Shown here one piece after another: positions 38,801 to 49,534 of a DNA stretch of 64,000 nt. The notes beneath the pieces are model-generated. The model ran no database searches. It saw only the letters and a list, made by a program, of their open reading frames with translations, and was not told the origin of the DNA. The position numbers and the translations under genes were made by a program. How positions within the stretch are numbered: the stretch's first letter is position 1; every line of letters begins with the position of its first letter. Origin of the DNA: Macrosoma leucophasiata (taxonomy: Eukaryota > Arthropoda > Insecta > Lepidoptera > Hedylidae); the NCBI GenBank assembly GCA_036365455.1, contig JAWQUS010000004.1:8625501-8689500 (forward strand), in the 5' to 3' direction.

Positions 38801-41800
38801 CCCAATAACTGAAAGTGAGATACTGAGTCATATCAAGAAACTGAAGCTTGAAAAGAGTCCTGGTCCAGATAACCTCCCAAATGAAGCATTAAAAGTAGGG
38901 GCACATATTCTAGTAAAAATCTTAGAAAAACTGTTCAACATGGTAATGGAAAAACAGGCAGTCCCGACACAGTGGTGTAAATCAAACATAATTCTACTGT
39001 ATAAAAAAGGTAACCCACTAGATGTAAACAACTACAGGCCTATTAGTCTTCTTTCTACAGTATATAAACTATTTTCCTCAATTATTCTGAGCAGAACATC
39101 ACCAGAAATTGAGAAAAACCAGCCAATAGAACAAGCGGGATTCCGCCCACACTACTTCACAACCGACCACATACATGTCATAGAACAGCTAATAGAGAAA
39201 TTCAAAGAGTATAACAAACAACTATATATAGCCTTTGTGGACTACCCGAAAGCGTTTGACAGCCTAACGCACCCTTCTATATGGAAAGCTCTAAAAGAAA
39301 ATAACATAAATGAAAAATACATAAACATAATAAAGAATATATATTCAAAAAGCACAAGTACAGTGAAACTTGAAAAACAAGGGGAGGAGTTCATGATAGG
39401 AAGAGGAGTGAGACAGGGAGATCCTCTCTCTCCAAAGCTGTTCATAGCTGTCCTTGAGAATACCTTCAAAAACATGGACTGGAAAAACAAAGGCATATGG
39501 ATATTGAATAAGAGGCTTACACATCTAAGATTTGCAGATGATATAGCACTTTTCAGTGAATCAGCCACAAGCTCAGAAGTAATTATGAATAATTTAGACA
39601 AAGAAAGCAAAAAAGTTGGTCTGCATATGAACGCTTCCAAAACAAAAATCATGACAAATAGCCATACAAACCTCAAAACCATAAAAATCGATGGGAAGCC
39701 GTTGGAATATGTGAGCGAATATGTGTACCTAGGAAAATTAATCTCCTTTGATGCAAACAGTAACATAAAAGAAATAGACAGAAGAATAAACATAACCTGG
39801 CCGAAATACTGGACACAAAAGGAAATTCTAAAAGGAAATTACAGTCTTAACATGAAGAAGATAATAATGGATTCCTGCATACTTCCCAGTCTAGCTTATG
39901 CAAGTCAAACTTGGGTATTTACTGAAAAGATATGATGCGGCTATTAAATACTAACAAACAAGCCTCATTAAGAATCACGGAAAACAAATTATATAAACAA
40001 TTACGTATCGGTACTCGACCCTTTTATTGCACATGTCTATATTGTTATGTCAATCGAGTCACATCTCTGCCCGATAAATATTTATTTATTTTGTAATTTT
40101 CAATTTGAAATATTTAGCTTTAGACGAGATATCAAGTAACATTGTTTATTTTGTTTTAATATGGCTTCAAGCCAACAGTGAATCTATTTATAGAAGATTT
40201 ACGTAGGTGTAAGTTTTCTTTTGACGCGTGCCGGCTTAGCATGACTCTACCTGGCAAGTTCACGGACTTTTCATCGCATTGCATAATCATAATTGCAATC
40301 GGAACGGGGAACTGATCAGTTTCATAGTATTTTTCCGTAAAATATTATATAAACATTGAATGCATGAAATAGGTATGCCTATATTTTCTACTTACGTTAT
40401 AAGATACCGGAAGGCCGGTCAGTGGAGTAGGTGTTTCACACTGATATATTTACGATTCGTCAATCTTGTTCGCTTTATCTAAACAGTATGAATGCGGTAC
40501 GTGTTTAGGTGCCATTCATGGACAAAGCAATTAACATTCATATGCAATTCTAAGATAGGTGCCACCCGTTGGCCGTTTTTACTATTGGTACTTAGTTGAT
40601 TGACACGTTTTGTATTGCTAGTTTAAGTTTAAATAGTTCTATTTTGTATAGTTTTAGTAGTTCAAAGTTCCATACAGATCATTGTTGGCAGATTTTTTTC
40701 TTTTTAGTATTTACATTATTTTGTATCGTTATGAATGTGCTTAAATGAGAAATGTTAGTGGCAATTAACCTACCTATAATACATATGAATAATTCGTAGA
40801 CACGACTGCCTTGTGGCGCAACTTGTTAATTCACAGACGGGAGGCTATCGTCACTATTAAATTATTAGTTATCAGCTGTTTTGAATTGCTGATTATTTGT
40901 TTTCACTCTAAAATTATATTTGTTGAGAGTATCTATACCTATCTTACATCGTTTAAGTGTCGAATCAACGGTTGTGAACGGTATGTTAAGAAAATAAGAA
41001 CCCAGTCAGGGCTCTGACAGCCTAATGCAATTCAATCTATCGACTGGCTTTTATGCTTTTGTTTACAGGAGCGGGAGATAAACGAGACAAAATATTACTA
41101 TTTAGTATCACATTTCGCAAGAGGTCAAATAGGCCTGTAGGGCGATTAAATTGGACGCTTCGCTTGGCTCGTCTTGGCGGGGGCACTGCCGTGGCCCCAG
41201 ATTTAATTAGTCCGAAATAAAAATGTTTTAATAAATTCCACTACAATATTTTATTTATTCTATTCGGACAAAAAAATATCTTAATTGGATCATATTTAGC
41301 GATTGATTTTTATGAATACTGACAAAGACAATAAAAGGTACTCACGGAGAAACATAGATCATCCTGATGACCCGTGAAGTAATCGAACAGAGCGATCGCA
41401 TAAGGTTCTTCATCATCATACTCTGTGCTGAAGTCATCTTGCATGTCTTCAGGCCATTCCACTGGCAGATCATCTTCGACGACCGGCGGAGGCGGAGGCG
41501 GCGGTATGGAAGGCATGGGTGGAGAAGACTCTCTTTCTGGTGAATCACTTTTCTCCCAACTAAAAGCGTTCGACTCCTAGAAAAAATATCTTTAATATAG
41601 CTTCTCATCATAAATATTACGATAGCAAATTATCATAATACATTTTAATATGATTGGCGCATCTCAATCATCATTTATAAATACAAAGGACATTATTCTA
41701 CTCATTTTATTCAGTAAAAGACATAATATTATTTTTTTTTATGTAATCATGTGGCAAACAAGCATGCCTTTCACATTGATGTTAAGTGATGACTGCAGCC

Positions 41801-44800
41801 TATAGACACCCACACAAAGACCAAGGTCAAAATGCAGATGCGTTACCACTCCTGAGGCTTAAGGTGTTATGCCTCTGTGCCGGAAATTACAGGGCCGTAC
41901 ATTACCACCTGACCGGAACACGGTAGTGCTGAACACTACCATTTAGCGGCAAGTATATTAGGTAATGCGGTGGTACCTACGCCCGCGAGCTCCGTCACTG
42001 GAGCTCTACCACCAGTAAAATTAGCATAATTATCATATTTTATTACAATAATATTATCATATTTTATTACAATAATATTATCATATTTTATTACAATAAT
42101 ATATTAAGTGTATGATTGTGTTCAAAATGCTAATGCTGAAGTCAATGACTTGCCAAAGTGGGAGAGTCATGGGAATTTTGAAATACGGAAAGGCATTATG
42201 TATTTTGTTGTACCTACTTATTTAATTAGATCAAATAGGTAGGATGTGCAGTTGTGCTTTAGTTGTTCATTCTTTCTGAGAATTGTTCATCAGATCCTAA
42301 GTACCAGAATCGGAACTGATATGGCCAACGTCATCATTCACTATTCTTTTTATTTACCTACCTATCTCACTAAAACAAATTAAATTCATATAGGTCATCA
42401 AAACGCGATCGATGGTCCCAGCCAAAATTCTGACGATTTGGAAGTGAAGTAAGCTGATTGGTTGTGACTTTTTGAAAAAATTTAACAGCTGCCCTAAGGA
42501 CGCGATCCTATGTACATATACCTACTATGTATAGACAGCTCGAATTTGGTAGGGAGACTGAACAGGGTGCATTGTATTCCCCATAGAACTGAACTCCCAT
42601 TAGAACTGTCAAAACCCATACTGTGCTGACAGTTCTAAGCATACTTTGCTCAAAGTAAAACTCCTATTAGAACCTCTACTACCTATTAGTTTGAGCTTCT
42701 TATAGGTACCTACCTATCAATAAGCATGAGGTAGGTGTAGGAATATTAGACTATTAGACATGAATAGTAGGTACCTATCTAGGTTTATCAAAAGTAGGTA
42801 GGTATTAACAGCAGGCAGATGCTTACATTGTTTAGCTACACCCTGATAGGTAGCTCAATCAAACAAGTTTTCCCACAATTAAAAACTACGTCGAGTGTGT
42901 CATCAAAAGCCTGCATGTTAGGTAGGTAGGTACCTACCTATATCATCTTGTTTTTTGTGTCCATAATATTTTAAGATACCTAATTGTACATTTTCCATTT
43001 GGCATGGATTTAATTCGAACTCCGCAAAAGTCCTTCAAAGTAATTACGGTTCAGCGTAATATAAATATTCATGTAGGTAGTATTTTATAAGTTATGAACA
43101 AATATCACGCTATTTGACCAGCGAGCGCAACAGGAAAATTAAGTAGGTAGGTAGGTACCTATAGCGAAAGCTAGATAAAGGCATGTCAGTAGAAATGGAT
43201 TAGCTAGCAAAAGTGGCAACCAGTGCATAGGTTGGTATATTGCAGGCAACTAGCTGAATAATAATTAGCCGTTTAATTAACTGCCCAGCCTCTATACTAA
43301 ATAACACCGTTAATAAAATCGGTCTGGTCCGATTTTATGCAGGACTCCAGACCGAAGGGCCTCGGAGGGAAGACCAGGGCATTTCGCTCATCATGTCACC
43401 CGTTAATTACGCCAGTTACACATGTATTCAATCAATCAGTTACTACAACTATATATACAACAATACCTACCTATTTCGGACAAGGATTCATAACGGTGCT
43501 CGCTTTATTTAATCAATTTTGTCCTAATTTACGTCTTTTTTTTTGTCCTTTCGCCCACGAGAGCAATAATATGACTATCGCTATCGCTTTCATATCGCTA
43601 ACTAATAGGTATAACGATAGTCAGATTATCGCCATGATTGTCGAATCACACCTGCTAGAGGTGAACTAGGGGTGCAGAGTTCATTGTTCAGTGAGTGTTC
43701 ACCCCCAAGGGAATAAAGCATAAGGACAAAGCCCAAGAAACTGCAGAATCGTAGATGTATACATACCTATATGCAGTACTGCGTATAGGTATGTACACAT
43801 AATCAAGAACAAATATAAAAGCAAGTACTGTATATAAAAACCAGTAGGTACTTTCAATGAAGATGCGTTGCCACTAGTTTCGTACCTTTAAGTTAGACGG
43901 CACAGAGCAACGCAAGCAGATGTATTTCTTTAATTGATGCAGCGCTACTTTCCTTTTTGCCCCTGGCTTCTTGGTGACCTAACTTCAGCACTGGTGGCTA
44001 ATCCTAAGGAATAAGCATTTATGCCTTTGCACCCGTAATTATAGTGCCATACATTACCACATGACCAACGGCACTGAAAAGTACAATTGGTCATGTGGTA
44101 ATAAGCTCAGTATGATTTCAAAAATGTACCAGATTTAATGAAGAAGCCGACAGCGCGGCAAAGGACGCTGCACGTCTACATAAAGCCCCTGATTTCAAGG
44201 AGTTTCCGATAAGCTTTGTGAAGCATATTCTAAAAGATGAAACTGCATTATCAAGAAACAAAAATTACATAGAATCACGAACTGGCGAACACACCCGAAA
44301 ATGGTTACCCGACTTGAATGCAATAAACGAGTTACACAAAATAGGCTACCCAAGTTTCCACCTCACTCAAGTTTTTACCGGGCACGGTTACCATAAACAA
44401 TATCTCCATAGATTGAAAATCACTCCCTCGGACAAATGTCCCTGTGATGACACTTCAATTCAAAGCATCCACCATCTGCTGATTGTCCTCGCTACAGTAA
44501 CGCTCGATTCACTCACATAAACACATGCAATATGCTCAATATAGACCCATTCAAATTAGAAAGCATCCTACAAAAAGAAAGTACAAGAAACACATTCAAT
44601 CAGTTCACTAAACACATTGTCAACACCTTAAAGCAGTTCAACAATACATGAGATATCATCACATAATAACTAAACTCAAAATACATATCTAACCCACTCT
44701 ATACACACCTTTCATCTTGATACTGACTTAAGTCGCCCGTAAACCTTAGCGAGGACTTCTGTCAAGTCATCCACAACATTACTTACTCCTCTTGTTTAAT

Positions 44801-47329
44801 TATACAAAGGAGATAAAAAAAAACAGATTTAATGCTAGCGGAGACAATATTTTTGTTTTGTTTTCGTTACAAGTCTTTTAGTACTTGATGCCCATAGTTT
44901 TATATATCTGTGGATAAAATTACAAACAAAACTACAAAAATATACTTACAAAGTTATGACTAAAACCATTGGTAATTTTCTGTATCGGAGTTGTAGTATT
45001 AACACTCATTGAAGTTAGTTGGAAGTTACTGCCTAATGTACTCTTTAATAGTGCTGAATTATCTGGTGGTTTTGGTCTTGCTGGTTTAGCTCTTATTATT
45101 GTAGGACCCTTCAGTGGTGGAACTGAATAATGACTGCTTGTATTGGTCGATAAATCAAAAAGATCTTTTGCTAATGTTGGCTTCTTCATTACAGGTGGTT
45201 TATTTGACATAGATGGTGGAGAAAATGGATCTATCGTGGTGAAATCGTCCATTGTATCATCTTTGTGAATTTTTCTATGGTTAAGGAAAAGATCAAAGTC
45301 ATCTTCGAAACCACTTTCAGCTTGCGACGCATTGCCCCCACTGAAGGCATTATGGTGATTAGTAGACGTTGTGGCATCAGAGCCAAAACTGTCAACACTG
45401 ACGCCATCACTACTGGATCTCGTTGTGAAGGTCGGCGAACTAGGGGGAGAAGACAAGTCTATCAGTGATGCCGTTTGCACATTCACTTTATCGCACTTTG
45501 GAAATATTTTACTAGTGTCCACTTCACTGCTATAATTTGAAAACACATTTGCTTGTTTGGCAACACTCGGTTGGTTCACTGGTTTGTTTTTACGTGATAG
45601 AAGCGACGATAAAACGGTTGGTCTTCGGATAAAATGCGAAGGCTTTTCTGGAATATCCGGTTGACGGGACAGCTTAGGTGGCGGCGGACGAGGCGGCGGC
45701 TTCTTTTTTTGTGCATATTGTGGTGTTGGTTCAAAAACATCAGCGCCAAATGGATCATCATTCCAGTCAGTGACTGGAGAATATCGTGTAACACCCAATC
45801 CGGGCACTGCCGGTGCAGGTCTCGTTGGACCCTTCATACCTGTCCACAAATTAATATTCCATAAGATTAATGATGAAAAGTAGCCAGGAAACTATCTACT
45901 TATCCAAAATCAACGAATTATAGCATCAAATGCCCCTGTGGTCAAGCAGTGTATTCCCTGATAGTACTAGAAGAAAATTAAATAGGACAAAGATATTAAA
46001 CACTTGTGTTACATAACAACCTCTGGCACATATACAAGGTATATTAATTTGATTTTAACTTGTCAGCTCACAAGATAAATATGACAATTCATTTTCTATT
46101 GTCATGCGGACGATAATGTCTGCTCAATCCTCAAGAACTTTAAAAAAGGAAAAATAAATTAGTAATCAGTATATTTATTGAGGTTGGGACATTTTTAAAT
46201 TAACACTGTGCCTCTGTGATCACCAGATTTTGGCAGAATTATTACTAAGTGTGATAATTGCCACACGGGAAAAATAGAATAGTACAATTTAATTTTCATT
46301 TACATATGGTTTTATTTTATTTATTTATTTGTTACTAAATTAAAATAATATATCGAGTGTTAAGTCAATTTTAGACAGTCAACTGTGCCATCAGAATGCC
46401 GTAAAATGGCCTCAAAGACTAACTAGTCTATAACTGCTAACTAGCAGTGTTTCTAGGGTTGTAACCATTAACATACTGACTGCCTGAAGTTATACAGGTG
46501 GCAGAGCTCTAGCATCAGTTATCTCATCTATCAGTCAGTCCTAACACACCTCCCATGCTTCTTCTACATTCATTCTTTTCATACAAATATTAAATAATGT
46601 GTGGTCTTAACAATAACAAATAAACACTAATTATGTTTAGATAACTTCTTATAAATGTCTTTTAAAGAACTAAGTGTACAGTCTGTAGAGAATACAATCT
46701 TCTGAAGACATTATCCAAAATCTAAGATACTTAACTAAATACTGTAATGTAATGTAGATCAATTTGAAATAAATTATTTGAATTTTGAATGCAAATAAAA
46801 AACTTATACAATAAACCAAACAGAAGTAAAAAATAGCTTTATTAAGCTGATGACTCACTATGCAAAATTCAAAATCAGTATTATAAGCACACAAGTACAC
46901 AGGACAGTTAAAAGGGATGGAATCCTTGTCGATTCACACTAGTGGACCGACGCAATAATGCTAATTAAAAGATAACGACTAAACTCCCGTCTGAATACTC
47001 CACCAGACAATAGATAACTGGGTATTTGTCACAATTTCCACTGAATACCACGCATGGCACGATAAAACATTGATAATATCGAGATCCACCCACTGAGGAC
47101 TCTGTACACATCGCTTTAAACAGTATCAGTCCGTATCACATACTAGGTACCAGGCACGGAATAGCACGGCCTTGATTCGGTTTTCGTAGGTATGACATGT
47201 CATACGAGAACGTTATTCCCAAAGTATATTCGACGTATATTCAACTAGAAATTGGTAAACAATCAAGTAAGTATCCCTTACTGTTTTTTTCACAAGCAGG
47301 TAATACACACCTTGCTGGAACAAGTCCAT
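32820..47329 (-). CDS. SH3 adaptor: DPF/proline-rich N-terminal part and two C-terminal SH3 domains
   Basis: Four coding exons: 47329-47311, 45839-44950, 41576-41346 and 33134-32820. All have GT-AG borders and compatible phases, giving 484 residues. Exon 1 encodes only MDLFQQ plus one base. Exon 2 starts GMKGPTRPAPAVPG and holds DWNDDPFGADVF (a DPF clathrin-adaptor type motif), a basic/proline run KKKPPPRPPPPKLSRQ, and long low-complexity Ser/Asp/Pro sequence. Exon 3 has SIPPPPPPPVVEDD and the start of SH3-1 (EPYAIALFDYF...DDLCFS, residues 360-380). Exon 4 completes SH3-1 (ENDEWIFGSL, GLFPSNYVQV) and holds SH3-2 (HAKALYDFEP, NDEWCLGECN, GQFPVNYVQ, residues 431-484). Such proteins link proline-rich partners in endocytosis or actin control. 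An acceptor-like site at 47345-47355 suggests an upstream untranslated exon. I do not recognise the orthologue; an SH3D19-like or other endocytic adaptor is possible. Confidence 0.9.
33463..33727. mobile_element. TIR MITE, 265 bp
   Basis: ATATCGACGCTTAAGAACCA onward (33463-33499) is inverted at 33692-33727, where TTCTTAAGCGTCGATAT ends it. TIRs are about 36 bases with few mismatches. It lies in the last intron of the SH3 gene, 330 bases from exon 4. Confidence 0.85.
33928..35222 (+). mobile_element. mariner element, full length 1295 bp, transposase inactivated
   Basis: Both terminal repeats are present (GGTTGGGGAAAAAG... and ...TTTTCCCCAACC), flanked by TA on each side. The transposase frame starts at 34107 (MSESNEEIRYIL). 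A 4-base insertion near 34206-34212 breaks the frame, followed by a shift near 34430, an insertion near 34636-34650, a shift near 34908, and a stop in the NSL-NVR segment near 34997. The first catalytic block reads DEKSITYD, with Ser in place of the usual Trp. HHDNARPHTS and PPYSPDLAPSDFHLF are still recognisable. It cannot make a working enzyme, but both ends could be mobilised in trans. Confidence 0.95.
35223..35390 (+). mobile_element. Helitron-type fragment next to the mariner
   Basis: Matches 11560-11690: 'aaataaataaaattggagtg', 'tctgtttgtaatat' and 'tatgtatacacggtacatat'. The mariner ends inside its TATA-rich 5' start, so the mariner may have used a TA at the border of this element. Confidence 0.65.
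35960..36290 (+). pseudogene. LINE C-terminal fragment with 3' tail
   Basis: Encodes NANVDGCRGPGRPRLTYHDQ, then IGRVLSDGGVKSLRNRRACK and DVWRSTLSAYPVKDLA, ending at 36270. The tail reads 'ggcgtgaagatacatacata'. This is the C-terminal end of a LINE family common in Lepidoptera; related tails are at 18295 and 49535. It is 5'-truncated. Confidence 0.75.
36291..36512. mobile_element. TIR element mitD, copy 2
   Basis: GGGGACCGACCGCCTAACTT at the left is inverted as 'tcagttaggcggtcggcccc' at the right. The interior matches copy 1 at 28905-29108 in inverted order ('ggcggtacgaaac'). Confidence 0.8.
37068..37200. mobile_element. Short TIR element, about 133 bp
   Basis: 'aacttcttcaggcgatctac' with 'aacaagattaaa' on the left is inverted on the right as 'tttaatcttgttatagatcc' with 'catgaagaagtt'. 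Arms are about 32 bases. Confidence 0.7.
37437..37481. repeat. 45-nt near-perfect palindrome
   Basis: ACTCGATGCAATGGCCC pairs with GGGCCATTGCATCGAGT around a single A, and TCAA on the left continues to pair beyond a 2-base bulge. It is preceded by four tandem CACCAGGC-type units (37401-37436). Confidence 0.85.
37706..37916 (-). mobile_element. Short non-autonomous Helitron
   Basis: On the minus strand it starts TCTATACTTCTATACTTGC after an A and ends 'ctggggcgggccactaa' before a T, giving TC...CTAA at an A/T junction. The body has 'aaagtttgtttgtttgtagg' and 'attttcggaaatactgaacc'. It is 211 bp, in the SH3-gene intron. Confidence 0.8.
37960..38055 (-). repeat. repA fragment
   Basis: 'gaggccgtacattagcatct', 'tgtgtcgaacacttgctatt' and 'ggtttaggtaatatgg' blocks. 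The fragment runs straight into the LINE that follows. Confidence 0.55.
38060..39990 (+). pseudogene. RTE-like LINE: endonuclease tail and reverse transcriptase, broken
   Basis: The first frame (to 38566) keeps the end of an AP endonuclease (IIHNLGFPSDHKMVRC) and a Lys-rich linker. It stops at 38564-38566, and the chain resumes in another frame by 38640. There the reverse transcriptase is well preserved for 431 codons: KSPGPDNLPNEALK, NNYRPISLLSTVYKLF, EQAGFRPHYFTTDHI, AFVDYPKAFDSL, GRGVRQGDPLSPKLF, the active-site box RFADDIALF, LHMNASKTKIM and YVYLGKLIS. It ends at 39935 with a short C-terminal scrap to about 39990. The intact FADD box and long frame suggest recent activity, but the upstream stop and missing N-terminus make this copy inactive. 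It lies in the SH3-gene intron, antisense to that gene. Confidence 0.9.
39991..41345. other. Intron DNA, nothing recognised
   Basis: Intron 3 of the SH3 gene. No repeat ends or exon-like frames are convincing. 41139-41195 is GC-richer ('cggtgccc'-like words) but unassigned. Confidence 0.35.
41728..42022 (-). repeat. repA, best copy in the window
   Basis: Complete from the poly(T) (41730s) through 'gtggcaaacaagcatgc', 'gtgatgactgcagcctatag', 'tgcagatgcgttaccactcc', 'gtgccggaaattacagggcc', 'gaacactaccatttagcggc' and 'gagctccgtcactggagctc' to 'taccaccagtaaaa'. On the minus strand it ends in poly(A), as expected of a SINE or LINE 3' end. No clear target duplication is seen. Confidence 0.85.
42029..42100. 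repeat. Three tandem 24-bp units
   Basis: ATTATCATATTTTATTACAA plus TAAT repeated three times without change, directly after the repA copy. Confidence 0.9.
42101..43854. other. Intron DNA with GTAGGTA-type simple sequence
   Basis: No exon or named element. Many 'taggtaggtacctacc' runs occur. A hairpin at about 43321-43352 pairs GGTCTGGTCC with GGACTCCAGACC. A palindrome at 43760-43795 is listed separately. Confidence 0.4.
43760..43795. repeat. 36-nt palindrome
   Basis: TACATACCTATA (43760-43771) pairs with TATAGGTATGTA (43784-43795). The centre, CAGTACTG, is itself palindromic. Confidence 0.75.
43855..44100 (-). repeat. repA copy, disrupted
   Basis: 'aagatgcgttgccact' at 43862 and 'gccatacattaccacatgac' at 44048 are repA blocks separated by about 140 bases of other DNA. 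Confidence 0.5.
44141..44823 (+). pseudogene. LINE 3' fragment with poly(A) and 11-bp target-site duplication
   Basis: CAGATTTAATG occurs at 44130-44140 and 44824-44834, bracketing the insertion exactly. The insert encodes the end of an RNase H-like domain (EEADSAAKDAARLHKAPD), then IESRTGEHTRKWLP, TGHGYHKQYLHRL and a C-terminal CPCDDT...HHLL zinc-finger-like region. That region is frameshifted after HHLL and continues toward DPFKLESILQKEST. It ends '...aggagataaaaaaaaa'. An RNase H followed by a C-terminal CCHC-like motif points to an I/R1-group LINE. It lies 127 bases from exon 2 of the SH3 gene, antisense to it. Confidence 0.9.
45840..47310. other. SH3-gene intron 1, nothing recognised
   Basis: AT-rich, with no repeat ends or conserved frames seen. 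Confidence 0.4.
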
Positions 47330-47699
47330 TACGCGGATGTCACTGACACTGCAGTCTGCAAGGAAGAAACGCAATTTGGAACAAAGGCAATGCGTCTTAT
47401 TCCTATACCGATATCGGTCGATAGGACTTGAAATTATATATCTCTGATTATGCAGATTTCATTGCTCCATTTCAACAAAAAAAACTTTCGTTTAGATTAA
47501 AAAGAATTACATTAAAATTACGTTACAAGTTACAAATCACCGTAAATGCAAAATTTTAATTTACGTTCACGTCAACTGTCAACGTCAAGTGCACAGGTCT
47601 TGCACAGACCAACAACTGTCAAAATAATGTCAAATTATCAGTCACTCCAATGGGTGTGTTTAGAAAATAAGAGAGAAAGTTTATAAAAACAAATCTTAC
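47330..47699. other. Probable 5' region of the SH3 gene
   Basis: The minus strand has an acceptor-like CTTCCTTGCAG just upstream of the coding start (47345-47355), so an untranslated exon may lie in or beyond this stretch. No TATA-like box is placed well enough to call. Confidence 0.35.
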
Positions 47700-47975
47700 A
47701 CAGCGTTTTCATCATTATTTCAGCCAAAAGACGTCCACTGCTAAACAAAAGCCTGCCTTAAAGATTGAAACAACGAACGGTCCTGTGCCGCCGACATCCA
47801 GTGATTGCTTGCGACCTTCATCAGGTCGTCGGTCCACCACGTGGACCTGCCCACGCTTCGTCTTCCGGTACGCGTTCGTAACTTCTGCCCGGCCGTCAGT
47901 TCTAGTGAGCGACCACGTTTCGGTTCCATACATTCCAAGAAACTTGAAGATAAAAATGAAGTCCACACTCCATAC
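47700..47975 (-). pseudogene. RTE-type LINE C-terminal scrap
   Basis: The plus strand contains 'cagccaaaagacgtccactg', 'acgcttcgtcttccggtacg' and 'ggttccatacattccaagaa'. In antisense these are the conserved 3' part of a LINE common in Lepidoptera. The coding frame is degraded. Confidence 0.55.
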
Positions 47976-48261
47976 AAAAGTTTGAGTCAAATACCTAGAT
48001 AGCTCTATCCTCCTCTTGGGGAACCGAGAGGTCGCTAGGAGTTTAGTGTGATCTGTGGTATTGCTATCTTTTTATTTATATCTCCTACGAAACTTTGTAA
48101 AAGAAACATTACAGTTACAGTATTACATGATAAACATTACTGCATAATTTATTTACAACTTATTAAATGTATTCAATAAACTGTTTTAAAAAATATTATT
48201 AATATATCTCACATTGACTATTTAGAGTTAGTGTATCAGTTGAAATTATACACCGACTTCT

Positions 48262-48612
48262 ATGGGGCAGTTCAAGTATTACGTGAGCACTATGGAGGGG
48301 CGGGGGGGTCTTTGCTCTGCTTATTTTGGATGACATGAGGGGTAGGGGAGTGTAGATGATGATTACGTCATCAGTAGTTATTTACTTATTACATCAGTAA
48401 AATCTAATCTCTATCGTAAATCTATTTTCTTATTTTTGAAATTATAATTATGACATTATAATTATAATATTAAAAAAACAATTCATTAATTGAAAAATGT
48501 TTACGTAAGCATAGGGGGAGGGGGTAAGAGCTTTGCTTACTTTTGCTGACAAGGGGGATGGGAAGGTAAAGAATTGTAATAAATCTGCTTACGTAATACT
48601 TGAATGGCCACT
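48262..48612. mobile_element. TIR element of the 'ttcaagtattacgt' type
   Basis: 'cagttcaagtattacgtgag' (48268-48287) is inverted at 48585-48607 ('cttacgtaatacttgaatgg'). The interior has two G-rich sub-repeats ('ggagggggcggggggg'-like at 48293-48310 and 'agggggagggggtaagag' at 48514-48531). Confidence 0.7.
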
Positions 48613-48787
48613 ATGGACTGTACGGAAATACATAGCACGGCAACATTGAATCTGCTTATCAGTAATGTCGAAACCAGATCGGTCTACTAAGGCGGATGTT
48701 TAATATTCAGTTTTTATGTTTTCATAGTGTTTTCGATTGTAATTCGTTAAAGTTTGTAGCAATGGTAAATAATTGCATAGTTGGAGG

Positions 48788-49016
48788 TAGGGTTGTCAGG
48801 CGTCCAGATAAAACCGGACATAGTTAGGCCTTTTGATTGCGTGTCCGGCCAAAATATACGGTTTTTAGCTTTTGTTAGGTTTTTTACATTTTTTAAACGA
48901 GCGAGCACCGAGCACACCCAATTGCTTCTATTGCTGGTGTCCGGCCTTTTCACCCAAATGTCCGGCTAAACTAGATGGTATGTCCGGCTATAAGGTTAAG
49001 CGACCTAGCAACCCTA
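48788..49016. mobile_element. hAT MITE, 229 bp, with perfect 8-bp target-site duplication
   Basis: Ends TAGGGTTG...CAACCCTA. GTTGGAGG lies directly before (48780-48787) and directly after (49017-49024). The interior carries several TGTCCGGC words (48822-48990). It is non-coding. Confidence 0.93.
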
Positions 49017-49534
49017 GTTGGAGGTTGTGCTAGATTATGGCAAACAGGAAGTGACCAAAGATTTCACGTGAACACGTGTTTGAATCGTAATTTTTGTGTC
49101 GAATCACTGTAGACATATTTGTGTTGTATTTTCGCTTAATAGCTTGCTAAAATTATAAGTCAGTGTTTTAAAAATATTAATGAACATTCATTAATATTCT
49201 TTTATTATAACTTTAGTAATTTATAATTGTCTTACATTGAGTTACATTGATTTATGCAATTTAATAAAATAGGTTTGTTTCTATCATATCGTTATCAGTA
49301 GTGTTGAAGTACTGTGACAATAAAATTTTATTAATTGAGAATGTCTTATAGAGTCGACATTTTTTAAAAATACGAACTGACATATATTATTTTCAATCAA
49401 ACTAAATAAACTATGCCCGGGTAAGTATATAGTTTCTAAGGGTATATAATTTTCTCGTTGCTTGAGAGGCTAACCCGAGTGTAAAGTTACAAGTTGTATT
49501 TCATCCATAGATTTAAGTAGATAATAAATATCTC

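Noticed and set aside
42029..42100. CRISPR-like direct repeats
   Set aside because: Three head-to-tail 24-bp units without spacers in an insect intron; a plain tandem repeat.
45265..45468. Plus-strand frame opposite SH3-gene exon 2
   Set aside because: Antisense shadow of a real coding exon.
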